Below, in pieces: positions 21,610 through 31,866 of a stretch of 64,000 nt of DNA. A program made the translations under genes and the position numbers. The notes under the pieces are model-generated. The model did no database searches. It saw only the letters and a program-made list of their open reading frames with translations, and was not told the DNA's origin. Each line of letters starts with the position of its first letter. Position 1 is the stretch's first letter. The DNA comes from Zoroaster sp. YZ-2022 (taxonomy: Eukaryota; Echinodermata; Asteroidea; Forcipulatida; Zoroasteridae), in contig CM055816.1 of NCBI GenBank assembly GCA_029582265.1, forward strand, positions 33,801,049 to 33,865,048, in the 5' to 3' direction.

Positions 21610-22385
21610 ATGCTTTGCAGGGTTCTGTGAAGGTAAAGAGGCATGACATCACTGCAGAATGTCTCATATCTCACGACAATATACTCAACAAATGTCTAAA
21701 AAGAGCCACACGGATAATCCTTAAATGCACCTCCCTCACCCCCTCAGCTGATATGTTTTCCAGACTGAATTGGATTCCTTTTTCTGAAAGAGTTAAGTCC
21801 AAAAAGGCTATCCTTGTTTTCAAAAGCCTTAACAAGATGACTCCTTTGTACATGACAAATCTTTTCACACCACTTACAGTGACTCGTGAAACACGACAAA
21901 CGACCCAAATGGCACTGAAAGTTCCTTTCGCCAAAAAAGAATGCTACGCGAAGAGTTTCGCTGTGAGTGGCACCAGTATATGGAATAATCTGCCTGAACA
22001 ATTAAGAACCATGAACTCCTTAGGTACATTTAAATCGGAGCTACGTAAAGACATCCATCAGTAATATTTCTGCCATTTACGCTGATCTGCGGAGTTAAAA
22101 ACTTGGTTGCCACAATACTTTGGAGCCGGATGGGAATTTCCCCTTGTTTTTCCCCAAAAGGGTTTTTTCGCGGGTTTTTCGCCCATCCCGTAAATCAGCT
22201 TATGTACTGGAGAGTTGGAAAGTTATCCGTAAATAGATCTATTTGTGTAAATATTCTTGTATTTGTTTAAATATGTTGTATGTGTGTGTAAATATCCAAT
22301 TTTAACTAATAAAATGCAGGGCCCCAATGGAAACCAGTTTTAAACTGTTCGGGCACACCCTGGGTAAAGAAATGTAATAAATAAA
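21610..22385 (+). mobile_element. 5'-truncated CR1/L2-like LINE in centre of the foldback element
   Basis: The coding end (21615-22064) is followed by a 3' region with TTCCCCTTGTTTTTCCCC, GGGCCCCAATGGAAA and a TAA/TAAA-type tail (AATGTAATAAATAAA) that abuts the right satellite arm at 22385. This is the usual form of a 5'-truncated insertion. Confidence 0.75.
21615..22064 (+). pseudogene. C-terminal region of LINE reverse transcriptase ORF
   Basis: Conserved C-terminal tail downstream of the RT domain in CR1/L2-type LINEs: LKRATRIILKCTSL, FSRLNWIPFSERVKSKKAIL, VFKSLNKMTPLYMTNLF, TRETRQTTQMALKVPFAKKE and GTSIWNNLPEQLR, then TFKSELRK before TAA. It is open for 149 codons. RT and endonuclease domains are missing. 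Confidence 0.8.
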
Positions 22386-23560
22386 ACACTTTCCATCAAA
22401 GATAGGCATCCAGTTTGTACATATAGAAATCCCAATTGAATAATTGTATGTAAATTTAATTAATTAGGCTGAGCTAATTAGTGGATCGATTAATTGGGGG
22501 CGCTAATAGATTATAGTTAGATATGTGATAAACACATATATGAAGAAAAATATTAAAATTTTGCTATTTTACGATGGAACACTTCTCGTCAAAATTGTGT
22601 GAATCATCATTGTGTATTTTACTATGATACTCTACATTTGCACGTATTGACGGATATTGCGCCCTTTGGCTGTGATTGGAATTTGGTGCTAGCATCAAAT
22701 TTCGCGTGTCATCAAATTTCATTTACACCCAATGAGCGTCAACTTTAGTCAATTGATGGAAACACACAGTAAATGCATCATCTCGGTGACGGCTATCCCG
22801 ATTGGATAATTGTATGCATTTTTTATTAGTCGGGCGGGGCTAATTAGTGAATCAATTAATTGGGGGCGCTAATAGATTATAGGTAGATATGTGATGAACA
22901 CATCTATGAAGACAAAAATTGCAATTTTGCTATTTTACGATGGAACACTTCTCGTCAAAGATAGGCATCCCGTTTGTACATTGTACATATGGAGATCCCA
23001 CTTAAATAATTGTATGTAATTTTAATTAATTAGGCTGGGCTAATTAGTGAATCGATTAATTGGGGGCGCTGATAGATTATAGCTAGATATGTGATGAACA
23101 CATCTATGAAGAAAAAAAATTGAATTTTGCTATTTTACGATGGAACACTTCTCGTCAAAGATTGGCATCCCGTTTGTACATTGTACATATGGAGATCCCA
23201 CTTGAATAATTGTATGTAATTTTAATTAATTAGGCTGGGCTAATTAGTGGATCGATTAATTGGGGGCGCTAATAGATTATAGCTAGAGATGTGATGAACA
23301 CATCTATGAAGAAAAAAATTACAATTTTGCTATTTTACGATGGAACACTTCTCGTCAAAGATATGCATCCCGTTTGTACGTTGTACATATGGAGATCCCA
23401 CTTGAATAATTGTATGTAATTTTAATTAATTAGGCTGGGCTAATTAGTAGATCGATTAATTGGGGGCGCTAATATATTATAGCTAGAGATGTGATGAACA
23501 CATCTATGAAGAAAAAATAATAGAATTTTGCTATTTTACGATGGAACACTTCTCGTCAAA
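22386..23560 (-). repeat. Right-arm tandem array, inverted, about 200-bp unit
   Basis: The same unit as the left array in inverse orientation, with ATGGAACACTTCTCGTCAAA near 22573, 22939, 23139, 23340 and 23541. The hairpin motif is present but partly degraded in several copies (AGATATGTGATGAACACATC). Confidence 0.9.
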
Positions 23561-23723
23561 ATTGTGCGAATTATCATTGTGTATTTTACTATGGTACTGT
23601 ACGTTTACACTCAATGACGTATATTGACGGTCTTTTGCGGTATTTGAAATCCGGTGCCAGCACCAAATTTCGTGCTAGCACCAAATTCGGTGCTGACTTC
23701 AGGCTCGTCATAACTGGCTGGTA

Positions 23724-23845
23724 ATAACAGACCCCCCAGCTGGAAATGAAAGGTGATCATGTATCAAACGGTAAGTATTAGGCTCATGTTTGGGCACTAG
23801 CCTAATAGACGAACATTGTAACTGGGGAAATGGAGACCTGTCATA
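23724..23845 (-). pseudogene. N-terminal piece of the DIRS reverse transcriptase
   Basis: The minus strand reads PFPQLQCSSIRLVPKHEPN then YRLIHDHLSFPAGGSV, matching the opening block of DIRS-type RT (SPLGLVPK, RLIHHLSYP). It stops at the codon where the fragment at 15.15 kb resumes with VNDFVD. It is therefore the displaced upstream half of the same element. Confidence 0.75.
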
Positions 23846-24004
23846 TGGTCTCCATGTCACAGGGGAGTGCACATTAAAAAAAAAAGCCATTTAAACTATA
23901 ACAAGAAGTAAGCCTGTGTTTCCCTGAGCATAAATGATTCCGTCAAAATACATTCATTGTGACAAAATCTCTTAATTGTATGCTTGTGTATCCTTTCTTT
24001 ATAC

Positions 24005-24060
24005 AGCTCAGAGCACATGCATGTATGGGGACCCACGCTTACAAGCTCTGCTTAATAGTG
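24005..24060. repeat. Terminal repeat of the DIRS-like element, right copy
   Basis: CAGCTCAGAGCACATGCATG then CCCACGCTTACAAGCTCTGC, matching the two copies at 11735-11852. It lies about 160 bp outside the RT fragment. Confidence 0.65.
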
Positions 24061-24800
24061 GACCCCCTCTTCTGTATTACTTCTTTGTATTTTGTTAACT
24101 ATTATTGTATTTTTTCAGTAAAATGAATGAATGAATGAACAATGATATTGCATATACACACTATTTGTTGCCCATGTGTAAGTGTTGGGGAACAGCCCGA
24201 AGTTCTTGAAATATTGTTTGACTTATTTATTTATTACTTGAATCAATATTTTCATCCCTTATTCTGTGTCCTATTCGATAGTGGCAACTGTTTAAGAGAA
24301 ATGATAATAATTGTCCATGGACTTTAAAATATTATTCAAAAGACTGCAGAAAAACGGTGCACTGAACATTTTTCGTGAAACACCTTTTATTTTTATTAAG
24401 CTGCATTTACAAGCGGCACAATACAGTTACTACTCTCTTTAAATTGTAATAATACGATGTATATAGACATTTTCCACTTAAAATCCGTAAGTCTTAATTA
24501 TCTGCATAATGATCAGGTGGCCCTCAATAAAGTTTTTTTCAATACAGGCCTTAGTTAATGCCAGATTTCGAGCTAACATAATTGAATCCTTTCTTGTTTG
24601 ATGACCTGTTGCTATTTATACATAATCATATTTTTTTTCGATATCTGGGACTTTCACAGGTTTGTTGTTTATCTGTTCGTGTATGTTAGGGTGTCATGGT
24701 AAGTTTGGTACGTGAAAATTGTGCTGTGACAGCCAACAATGCTGGACGTTTCCGTGGGAGATCGGAACATTTCGGGGAAAATCGGGTGCGAAATAGTTTA
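24061..24800. other. Non-coding, no feature recognised
   Basis: AT-rich sequence with an AATGAATGAATGAATG microsatellite at 24122. No gene, RNA or transposon end is seen. Confidence 0.5.
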
Positions 24801-25001
24801 TTAAAGGGACACTATCATCGTGATCGGAGCAAACTTTCAACAGGGCATGGAATCAGTGTCCTAGTTTGAGATTAACACAGTGACTTAAAATTAGTGGCTC
24901 ATTTATTCAGCAGGTAATATGACCTTAACATGTCAATGAGTTAATGCAAAATAGCACTCCGATTCCATGCCCTGTTGATCTTGACGATATTGCCCCTTTA
25001 A
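24801..25001. mobile_element. TTAA-flanked MITE, 200 bp
   Basis: TTAAAGGGACACTATCATCG opens the element and its near-complement TTGACGATATTGCCCCTTTA-A closes it. CAACAGGGCATGGAATC appears inverted in both arms. TTAA flanks suggest piggyBac- or Kolobok-type mobilisation. Confidence 0.8.
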
Positions 25002-25516
25002 CATAACCCACAAACATGAGGGTTGTAAGATTACATCATTGGTGTCACCTTATTTTTCAACACACTGATGACTGATACAGTTTGATATATCCACAGTTTT
25101 TATAGCCAGTGTATAGAATAATAAACATAGCCTACCTTGAAATTCAAATACAAATTAACACTTCTAATTTACGAAACGTAAGAAAGCAAACAATAGTATA
25201 CACAAATTACACTTGTGCTAACTTTAAGCATTTAGTAGTTGGAGCTATGTTATGAAAAGTACACAATATATGCATAAATATAAATTTAATTTCTGACAGC
25301 TCAATCGGCTTTCATTTTTAAAATGTATTTAATATTAAGATTTCTTGTGTAATTTGCGTGTTCTTCAATATTAATGCACGTATGCTTTACCATCCCTTAC
25401 TGGCTAATTTGTTCCAGGAAAGTGCAACATTGATAAAACTACCAAATTACTGTCAGAATAATTTTACTGCTGTTTCCATAGCTGACATTTCATTTACGTG
25501 TATTTTAACTGTAATC
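25002..25516. other. Non-coding, no feature recognised
   Basis: AT-rich unique sequence; nothing supported. Confidence 0.4.
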
Positions 25517-25670
25517 ATAAGTAAGACTAATTGCGGTGACACCATGTGAAATTCTGTTGAGTAGTAATTAGTTCTGAAAAGAACTGGAGGTACAACTCCA
25601 GTTCTTTTCACTTTTCAGAACTAATTACTACTCAATTTCACATGGTATCACCGCAATTAGTCTTACTTAT
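25517..25670. repeat. Long near-perfect palindrome at the head of the minisatellite
   Basis: Arms of about 74 bp meet at 25593 (AACTGGAG, loop GTACAA, CTCCAGTT). The arms contain ATAAGTAAGACTAATTGCGG, GACACCATGTGAAATT and AGTAATTAGTTCTGAAAAGA with their complements. The right arm is the first unit of the following minisatellite. Confidence 0.9.
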
Positions 25671-27560
25671 CCTCCTCACTATGGAAAGCTACAAGTTCTA
25701 CCTACTCAATAGAGAATTTCACATGGTGTCACCGCAATTAGTCTTACTTATCCTCCTCACTATGCAAAGCTACAAGTCTTACCTACTCAATAGAGAATTT
25801 CACATGGTGTCACCGCAATTAGTCTTACTTATCCTCCTCACCGTGAAAAGCTACATGTTTTACCTACTCAATAGAGAATTTCACATGGTGTCACCGCAAT
25901 TAGTCTTACTTATCCTCCTCACCATGCAAAGCTACAAGTTTTACCTACTCAATAGAGAAATTCACATGGTGTCACCGCAATTAGTCTTACTTATCCTCCT
26001 CACCGTGCAAAGCTACAAGTTTTAGCTACTCAATAGAGAAATTCACATGGTGTCACCGCAATTAGTCTTACTTATCCTCCTCACCGTGCAAAGCTACAAG
26101 TTTTACCTACTCAATAGAGAAATTCACATGGTGTCACCGCAATTAGTCTTACTTATCCTCCTCACCGTGCAAAGCTACAAGTTTTACCTACTCAATAGAG
26201 AAATTCACATGGTGTCACCGCAATTAGTCTTACTTATCCTCCTCACCGTGCAAAGCTACAAGTTTTACCTACTCAATAGAGAATTTCACATGGTGTCACC
26301 GCAATTAGTCTTACTTATCCTCCTCACCATGCAAAGCTACAAGTTTTACCTAGTCAATAGAGAATTTCACATGGTGTCACCGCAATTAGTCTTACTTATC
26401 CTCCTCACCATGCAAAGCTACATGTTTTACATACAATAGAGAAATTCACATGGTGTCACCGCAATTAGTCTTACTTATCCTCCTCACCATGCAAAGCTAC
26501 GAGTCTTACCTACTCAATAGAGAATTTCACACGGTGTCACCGCAATTAGTCTTACTTATCCCTCCTCACCATGCAAAGCTACAAGTTTTACCTACTCAAT
26601 AGAGAATTTCACATGGTGTCACCGCAATTAGTCTTACTTATCCTCCTCACCGTGCAAAGCTACAAGTTTTACCTACTCAATAGAGAATTTCACATGGTGT
26701 CACCGCAATTAGTCTTACTTATCCTCTTCACCGTGCAAAGCTACAAGTTTTACCTACTCAATAGAGAATTTCACATGGTGTCACCGCAATTAGTCTTACT
26801 TATCCTCCTCACCGTGCAAAGCTACAAGTTTTACCTACTCAATAGAGAATTTCACATGGTGTCACCGCAATTATTCTTACTTATCCTCCTCACCATGCAA
26901 AGCTACATGTTTTACCTACTCAATAGAGAATTTCACATGGTGTCACCGCAATTAGTCTTACTTATCCTCCTCACCATGCAAAGCTACAAGTTTTACCTAG
27001 TCAATAGAGAATTTCACATGGTGTCACCGCAATTAGTCTTACTTATCCTCCTCACCATGCAAAGCTACATGTTTTACATACAATAGAGAAATTCACATGG
27101 TGTCACCGCAATTAGTCTTACTTATCCTCCTCACCATGCAAAGCTACGAGTCTTACCTACTCAATAGAGAATTTCACACGGTGTCACCGCAATTAGTCTT
27201 ACTTATCCCTCCTCACCATGCAAAGCTACAAGTTTTACCTACTCAATAGAGAATTTCACATGGTGTCACCGCAATTAGTCTTACTTATCCTCCTCACCAT
27301 GCAAGGCTACAAGTTTTACCTACTCAATAGAGAATTTCACATGGTGTCACCGCAATTAGTCTTACTTATCCTCACCATGCAAAGCTACAAGTTTTACCTA
27401 CTCAATAGAGAAATTCACATGGTGTCACCGCAATAGTCTTACTTATCCTCCTCACCATGCAAAGCTACAAGTTTTACCTACTCAATAGAGAATTTCACAT
27501 GATGTCACCGCAATAGTCTTAGTTATCCTCCTCACCATGCAAAGCTACAAGTTTTACCTA
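25640..27560 (+). repeat. 81-bp minisatellite, about 24 units
   Basis: The unit contains CACATGGTGTCACCGCAATT, AGTCTTACTTATCCTCCTCA, CCATGCAAAGCTACAAGTTT and TACCTACTCAATAGAGAATT. The period of 81 is divisible by three, so long plus-strand frames appear (25642-26025, 26047-26439, 26571-27086, 27218-27436) reading MVSPQLVLLILLT over and over; they are repeat artefacts. A higher-order period of 647 bp (about eight units) links 26406-26600 with 27053-27247, which share the variants ACATACAATAG, TTCACACGG and ATCCCTCCTC. The array ends at 27560 in AACTGTAATCAT, the same 12 bp that stands just before the palindrome at 25507. Confidence 0.95.
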
Positions 27561-27571
27561 ACTGTAATCAT

Positions 27572-29264
27572 CTCACAATTTAACTGTGAAGCTGTTTTAT
27601 GCAATCATCAATACACCATGCATAATAATAGTTCATACGTTGTGTGAGCACATATAATGTATCACATAAATGTTCATATAAAACTATTGAAACAGTTTTA
27701 CATTTAATTCATACACACTCCTTAAATTGGTACATGATACGTGCTGTACATACATGGACGCGACAATCATTCAGTGTTTTGCCAACACATAATCACTGGT
27801 ATATATAAGCTCTGCAAGAATTACGCTTTTTCTACACTTGCAAAAGCTATGAACCCATTTATAAAATTAACAACGTAAATTAAAGTCCTGTAATAGGCCT
27901 ATATTTAAATTTGCGTATCAATATTGTATTAATACATTCAGCATGAAGATCACTTGTAGGCCTAACAAACCTATACATGTACTACAGCGTGCTACATCCA
28001 TTATTATTAATCTATATCTAATACGAATAACAATGCCTTGGCAAATTAGGAAAACCTTAACGGGCCTATAATACGTAATTTTATGTTTATACATATTTCA
28101 GCAAATATCCACACTAACAATTTAAACGAAATGAGCAGTCTATTTTTTACGTTGAGTCAAAACTGATTATACAGTTTGAACTTTTTGAAATGCTTGTTTA
28201 TTATTGACACATGAGGGCGCTGCTTTCTGGATGCAAAACAGGAACTAGCTCTGCAGTGTCACAGCAACATTGAATAATTATGCAAAGAATCAAAACCCCA
28301 AAACCTTGCCCAAGAAAATAGTGCTTACATGAAACAGTTTACTGATTGGTAATCAGACATTCAGTAAATTAGACAAACAAAAAATAATTATAACATAACT
28401 GATTTGTAACAGAACTGATTTGTAACAGAACTGATTTGGGTAAAATCAGTTAAGTTGTATGTACACGACGTGACATCTGATCCCGCTGTGATACTGATTT
28501 GCTCATGAACATGCAAATTTACATAATAGACCAAATAGTGTTAAAATATTAGAACACACACAGATTGGCATTTAAAAGTTTGAAACGTGACATCAAAATG
28601 CACAAGGATTATATAATTATAGACAAGTTTAAAATATTCAAAATTCATAAGGTAATGTAATATACAAATTAATATGTCACCGTATAGTGTTGTACATGGG
28701 GCAAAAGAACACAAATTTTTCTGCCAAATATGTGACACGTGTGTTTCATCTTTCATTCCTGAACATTTCTACAGTGAACATAAATAATAAGAAATTATTT
28801 TAAATCTTGGGTTGCTGCCACTTCCCGCCTCAAAAACTGACAAAAAGACTGACCCCACTTCTGAGCAACATGACAGAGATCAGTGACGGCCATGGCAACA
28901 ATGAACACTCAGTAATTTTTTTCTATCAGGGGTCCCAAGGGATTGGTGAAGAAAAAGTCTGAACATTTGAACGTGATTAGTAGAAGTGTTGAGAATATAC
29001 ATTAAAAGTACTATAGGGCCACATCGACTACCCCCGGCCTGATAGTGTTAACTGATCTTTAAAATATCTCAAGAGTCGCATCAGTTTGCTTAAAATCGTG
29101 GAAAATGTAGAAAAACTGTTGTTTATGGCCCAATCTATGCAAAAAATAAGAACAAATCGCCCGTGGCCGTAATTTAGGTAATAGATTGTTAAGATTTTAT
29201 ATGTCTATGGTCGGTACCACTCCGGTATGGATTTAAGAGAGTATGGAGGGCACAAGACAGACAA
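27572..29264. other. Non-coding, no gene recognised
   Basis: AT-rich unique sequence downstream of the minus-strand membrane-protein exons. A short triplicate CAGAACTGATTTGTAA is at 28392-28440. Nothing else is supported. Confidence 0.4.
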
Positions 29265-29301
29265 ATCCTGTTCTGATATGGTTAACTCAACGACGTTTAT
29301 T

Positions 29302-29393
29302 CTAGTAGACGACAACGAGAACGATACCAATGATTACGAGAACGACACCTACACACATTAAGATAATTCCTGCGATTTTCCAGTTAGTCTGTT
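29302..29393 (-). pseudogene. Transmembrane exon, unit A of a tandem duplication
   Basis: Acceptor TATTACAG precedes a phase-1 frame WKIAGIILMCVGVVLVIIG followed by IVLVVVY and TAG (29302-29304). This is a single hydrophobic helix of about 25 residues. It is a close copy of the exon at 31867-31980, but lacks a donor and the downstream Cys-rich juxtamembrane part. Sequence 3' of the stop (TTAACCATATCAGAACA) matches the sequence 3' of the tail exon at 30305, so the intron and tail exon seem to have been deleted between them. Either a tailless receptor end or a pseudoexon. Confidence 0.45.
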
Positions 29394-29747
29394 CTGTAAT
29401 ATAATAAAACAAAAATGAAGTTAAAAACAAGACATTCATTCATTCATAGTCTTTTCTTAAAAAAAAAAAGTTTTTAATTTCGTGGTGTGTGTTTATACAT
29501 GTTTATGGTGTAAACAGAGGACTTACAGGCATAACAAAAGGGAACAATAGGTCCTTGGTTAGCGGTTGTCTGCAAATGTCCTCTGTTGAAAAACTGGAGA
29601 TGCCTAAACAAGTTTGAGTCCAACAACGAAGGGAACAAAAGAGGGGAACAATAGCAGGTCCTCGGTTTACACCATAAACAAATCATAAATAAACAAATCC
29701 TGTTTGATGCACTATTAATACCCATTCAGTGTAAGTATTATTTAAAA

Positions 29748-30098
29748 ATTAATAATAATAATAATAATAATAATGTGGACTTATATAGCGCACATAACCA
29801 CCAAACTGGTGCTCAAGGCGCATTATATTATTACCCCTGCTCATCAGGCGCATAAATCATCTCAGCTCCCTGGGGAGTATACAGGTAAATTGCTGCCATT
29901 ACAGCGCATATAGGGCTAATCAAACACAACCAACTCTGCCCTCACAGGTACCCATTTACCCCTGGGCGGAGAGAAGCAATTATGGCAAGTGTCTTGCTCA
30001 AGGACACAAGCACCATGGTCGCAGTTGGGACATTCTGACGACTCAGCCATCTGAACACAAATCCGATGCACCAAACCGCTCGACCATGGCACTCCATT
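29748..30098 (-). mobile_element. tRNA-derived SINE, copy 1
   Basis: On the minus strand the head is tRNA-like (GGTCGAGCGGTTTGGTGCAT) and the tail is a TTA repeat read as AATAATAATAAT on the plus strand. The body contains TATATAGCGCACATAACC, GCTCCCTGGGGAGTATACAG and TTGCTCAAGGACACAAGC. Unit B of the surrounding duplication gives the empty site. Confidence 0.75.
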
Positions 30099-30304
30099 TT
30101 ACCATGACCATTACATGTTAGGGACCTATGTTTTGCATTTTTGGAAAACAACTTGTATGAAGGGGGTGTATACCATTGATAATAACCAAAAAAGAAACAG
30201 AACGAATTATTTATATTATAATTACAAGTATTAAGATGGTGATGGTAACAAACATTACGGTAAGTTATTTCGTCCGACATGTAATTTGTTCTGATATGTT
30301 TAAC

Positions 30305-30354
30305 TCAACTGAGGTCCTTTTCTAGTTCTTCAGTTGTTGCATTTGCATTTGAAT
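30305..30354 (-). CDS. Cytoplasmic-tail terminal exon, unit B
   Basis: Acceptor TTATTTTTAG, then a phase-1 frame SNANATTEELEKDLS and TGA at 30305-30307. In phase with the TM exon 31867-31980 (ends in phase 1, GTAAGT donor), giving a 16-residue acidic tail after the Cys-rich juxtamembrane segment. Short exon, so support is mostly phase and position. Confidence 0.4.
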
Positions 30355-30506
30355 CTAAAAATAAAATAAATATACAGTAGTACTATCGTTAATATTGTTT
30401 GTTACGTTAGTTGTATTTTATTTGAAAAACATAACAGTTAACGCAATAAATAATGATTTAGTTTAAAGATTAGGTAATTAAGATTGGTAATTAAAAAATA
30501 AAAAAT

Positions 30507-30557
<51 letters not shown>

Positions 30558-31035
30558 CGTATGATTTTTTGTTTAATATTTTTGTTTGTTGTGTGTAAAA
30601 CTTACTTAGTGTATAGCTTGAGGTGTTATTATTATTCTCATTGAGATATTATTGTCCGAGGTGCTGTAATTTTTTAGAAAATAACTAATTTCAGATTAAA
30701 TTTAGGAAAGAGTTCCACGCTAGAATGAATCTATAAAATCTATTGCATTTTGACAATGTTTTCTTGATTGACACCACGTAATATAAGCCGAGACTTTCAC
30801 AGTTTGGTTATTTTAAATTTTGATTCAAAGAGAATAATCATACTCGAAGAAGCAAGTTTGCCAACATTAACAATGTTGTATCTTCCTATTTGTAGTTTAA
30901 AATTGTGTTACTATTGTGATTTGGGAAGAAGTACCGGTATGCTTTAAATGTTAACATGTGATTACCGATCCCGTGTCAATAGGAAAACAATATACCTTCA
31001 ATGTGAACATTTAATCTTGTTTTCTGAAAACAGAC
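30355..31035. other. Intron-like sequence with TA microsatellite
   Basis: A TA dinucleotide run of about 45 bp is at 30508-30552. The rest is AT-rich unique DNA between the TM and tail exons of unit B. Confidence 0.7.
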
Positions 31036-31039
31036 ATTT

Positions 31040-31150
31040 AGTAAAGACTATTTGCGGTGACACCATGTGAAATTCTCAATCGAAAATTTCACATGGAGTC
31101 ACGTACCGCAAATTGTCTTTATCCTCTTCACAAATGCAAAGCTACAGACA
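31040..31150. repeat. Dispersed copy of the 25.5-kb palindrome family
   Basis: TTTGCGGTGACACCATGTGA faces AATTTCACATGGAGTCACGT with a very short loop, followed by TTTATCCTCTTCACAAATGC. It is the same family as the minisatellite unit, here as a single hairpin. Confidence 0.8.
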
Positions 31151-31866
31151 TTTTTGTTATAAAGATCAAACATCTTACAAACACCCTAACATAAAGTTTT
31201 CACGTGCACACGTGAGCCATTCAAATCCCAAAACGTGTACAAACGACAATATAAAACCCTAATTGGCCTTCAGATAAGTGTTAAAACCATCAAGTCAGTT
31301 CACAAGGATAACAATTGACAACTGCATTGGTCGACCTACGGAATTACCATGGATTGAAGCCAGTACACCATATACACTTTTGGTAACATGTCTGTATTAA
31401 TAATGTAAAAAAAAAAAAAAAACTGTGAAAGTTTCAGATTATTTCGTGGTGTCATTAACGAGAAACTCATTCTAATATGGAATTTACGTCTCTGGAGGAC
31501 TATATTAGTTTCAGAAGAAAACAATAGCACCCCAGGCAGAGATATTTCTACTTTACACCTAGTAAGTTTAATTAACCAGTTCGCGTCGGAGGCCGTGTAT
31601 ACACGCAATTTTTTTTGCACCACGGATCGGAGAGCGTCTAAACACGCCATAGGAAACTCCGATATATTTGTATGCATGCTCGGTTGAGCCACGCGTGTAC
31701 GGTGACATGCTCGGAAGACGTGGCCACGAGCTGTGGAAGCTTCCATTAACGTGTGTGTGGGAAAAAGAAACCCACACAGGGGCCCAGAAAAACTTTTTTT
31801 TATTCCCGACGCGAACTGGTTAAAAACTGTGATTATCTATATTTTTCTAAGATTGTCAAAACTTAC
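31151..31866. other. Intron-like sequence, no feature recognised
   Basis: Lies in the inferred intron of the membrane-protein gene. An A16 run at 31408 and short random frames only. Confidence 0.4.

Larger units (their letters stand above)
17486..23700. mobile_element. 6.2-kb foldback element with satellite-like arms
   Basis: The element begins GAAGTCAGCACC and ends GGTGCTGACTTC, with AGGCT directly repeated at 17481-17485 and 23701-23705, a 5-bp target duplication. The outer about 140 bp are inverted copies (CAAATACCGCAAAAGACCGT and complement). Inside each end lies an array of about 200-bp units in opposite orientation, roughly twelve in the left arm and five in the right. A second inverted module lies at 19190-19395 and 22590-22800 (GCCGTCACCGAGATGATGCA and complement). 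The 2-kb centre has no transposase, only a LINE fragment. Structure resembles FB/TU-type foldback elements; 5-bp duplication is unusual for most DNA transposon superfamilies. Confidence 0.8.
15152..23727 (+). mobile_element. piggyBac-like transposon inserted at TTAA in the DIRS element
   Basis: At 15152-15155 TTAA is followed by CCCTTTCGATCCCACGGGCT, a typical piggyBac terminus. A subterminal direct copy CGATCCCGTGGGCTCT lies at 15209. The transposase is on the plus strand (15438-17480). The right part is almost gone: after the foldback insertion only about 18 bp remain before DIRS sequence resumes at ATAA (23724-23727), which would be the second TTAA with one substitution. The right terminal repeat is therefore deleted. 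Confidence 0.7.
11735..24060 (-). mobile_element. DIRS-like tyrosine-recombinase retrotransposon, split by later insertions
   Basis: On the minus strand the order is RT N-terminus (23845-23724), a gap filled by later insertions, the rest of RT and RNase H (15151-13950), tyrosine recombinase (13931-12958) and SGNH hydrolase (12945-12436). The RT motif ending in FPAGGSV at 23.73 kb and the one beginning VNDFVD at 15.15 kb are adjacent parts of one conserved block, so the two halves were once joined. A repeat containing ACGCTTACAAGCTCTGCTTA occurs twice at the left border and once at the right border. That matches the split direct repeats (one copy 5', two 3') known in PAT/Ngaro-type elements. 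Gag is not found; the copy is internally deleted or 5' truncated. Confidence 0.65.
29265..30288. repeat. Segmental tandem duplication, unit A
   Basis: About 670 bp of unit A (29285-29747 and 30099-30285) match unit B at 31867-32544. Shared strings include GTCCTTGGTTGGCGGTTG-like sequence, GATGCACTATTAATACCCAT and TAAGTTATTTCGTCCGACAT. A SINE (29748-30098) is present only in unit A. Confidence 0.85.

Noticed and set aside
17620..23560. CRISPR-like array
   Set aside because: Units are about 200 bp without repeat/spacer alternation and lie inside a eukaryotic transposon.
25642..27436. Four plus-strand ORFs with a 27-residue repeat as a real membrane protein
   Set aside because: Open only because the 81-bp period is divisible by three; frames are broken by simple indels, no start context or exons, and the unit occurs elsewhere as a non-coding hairpin element.
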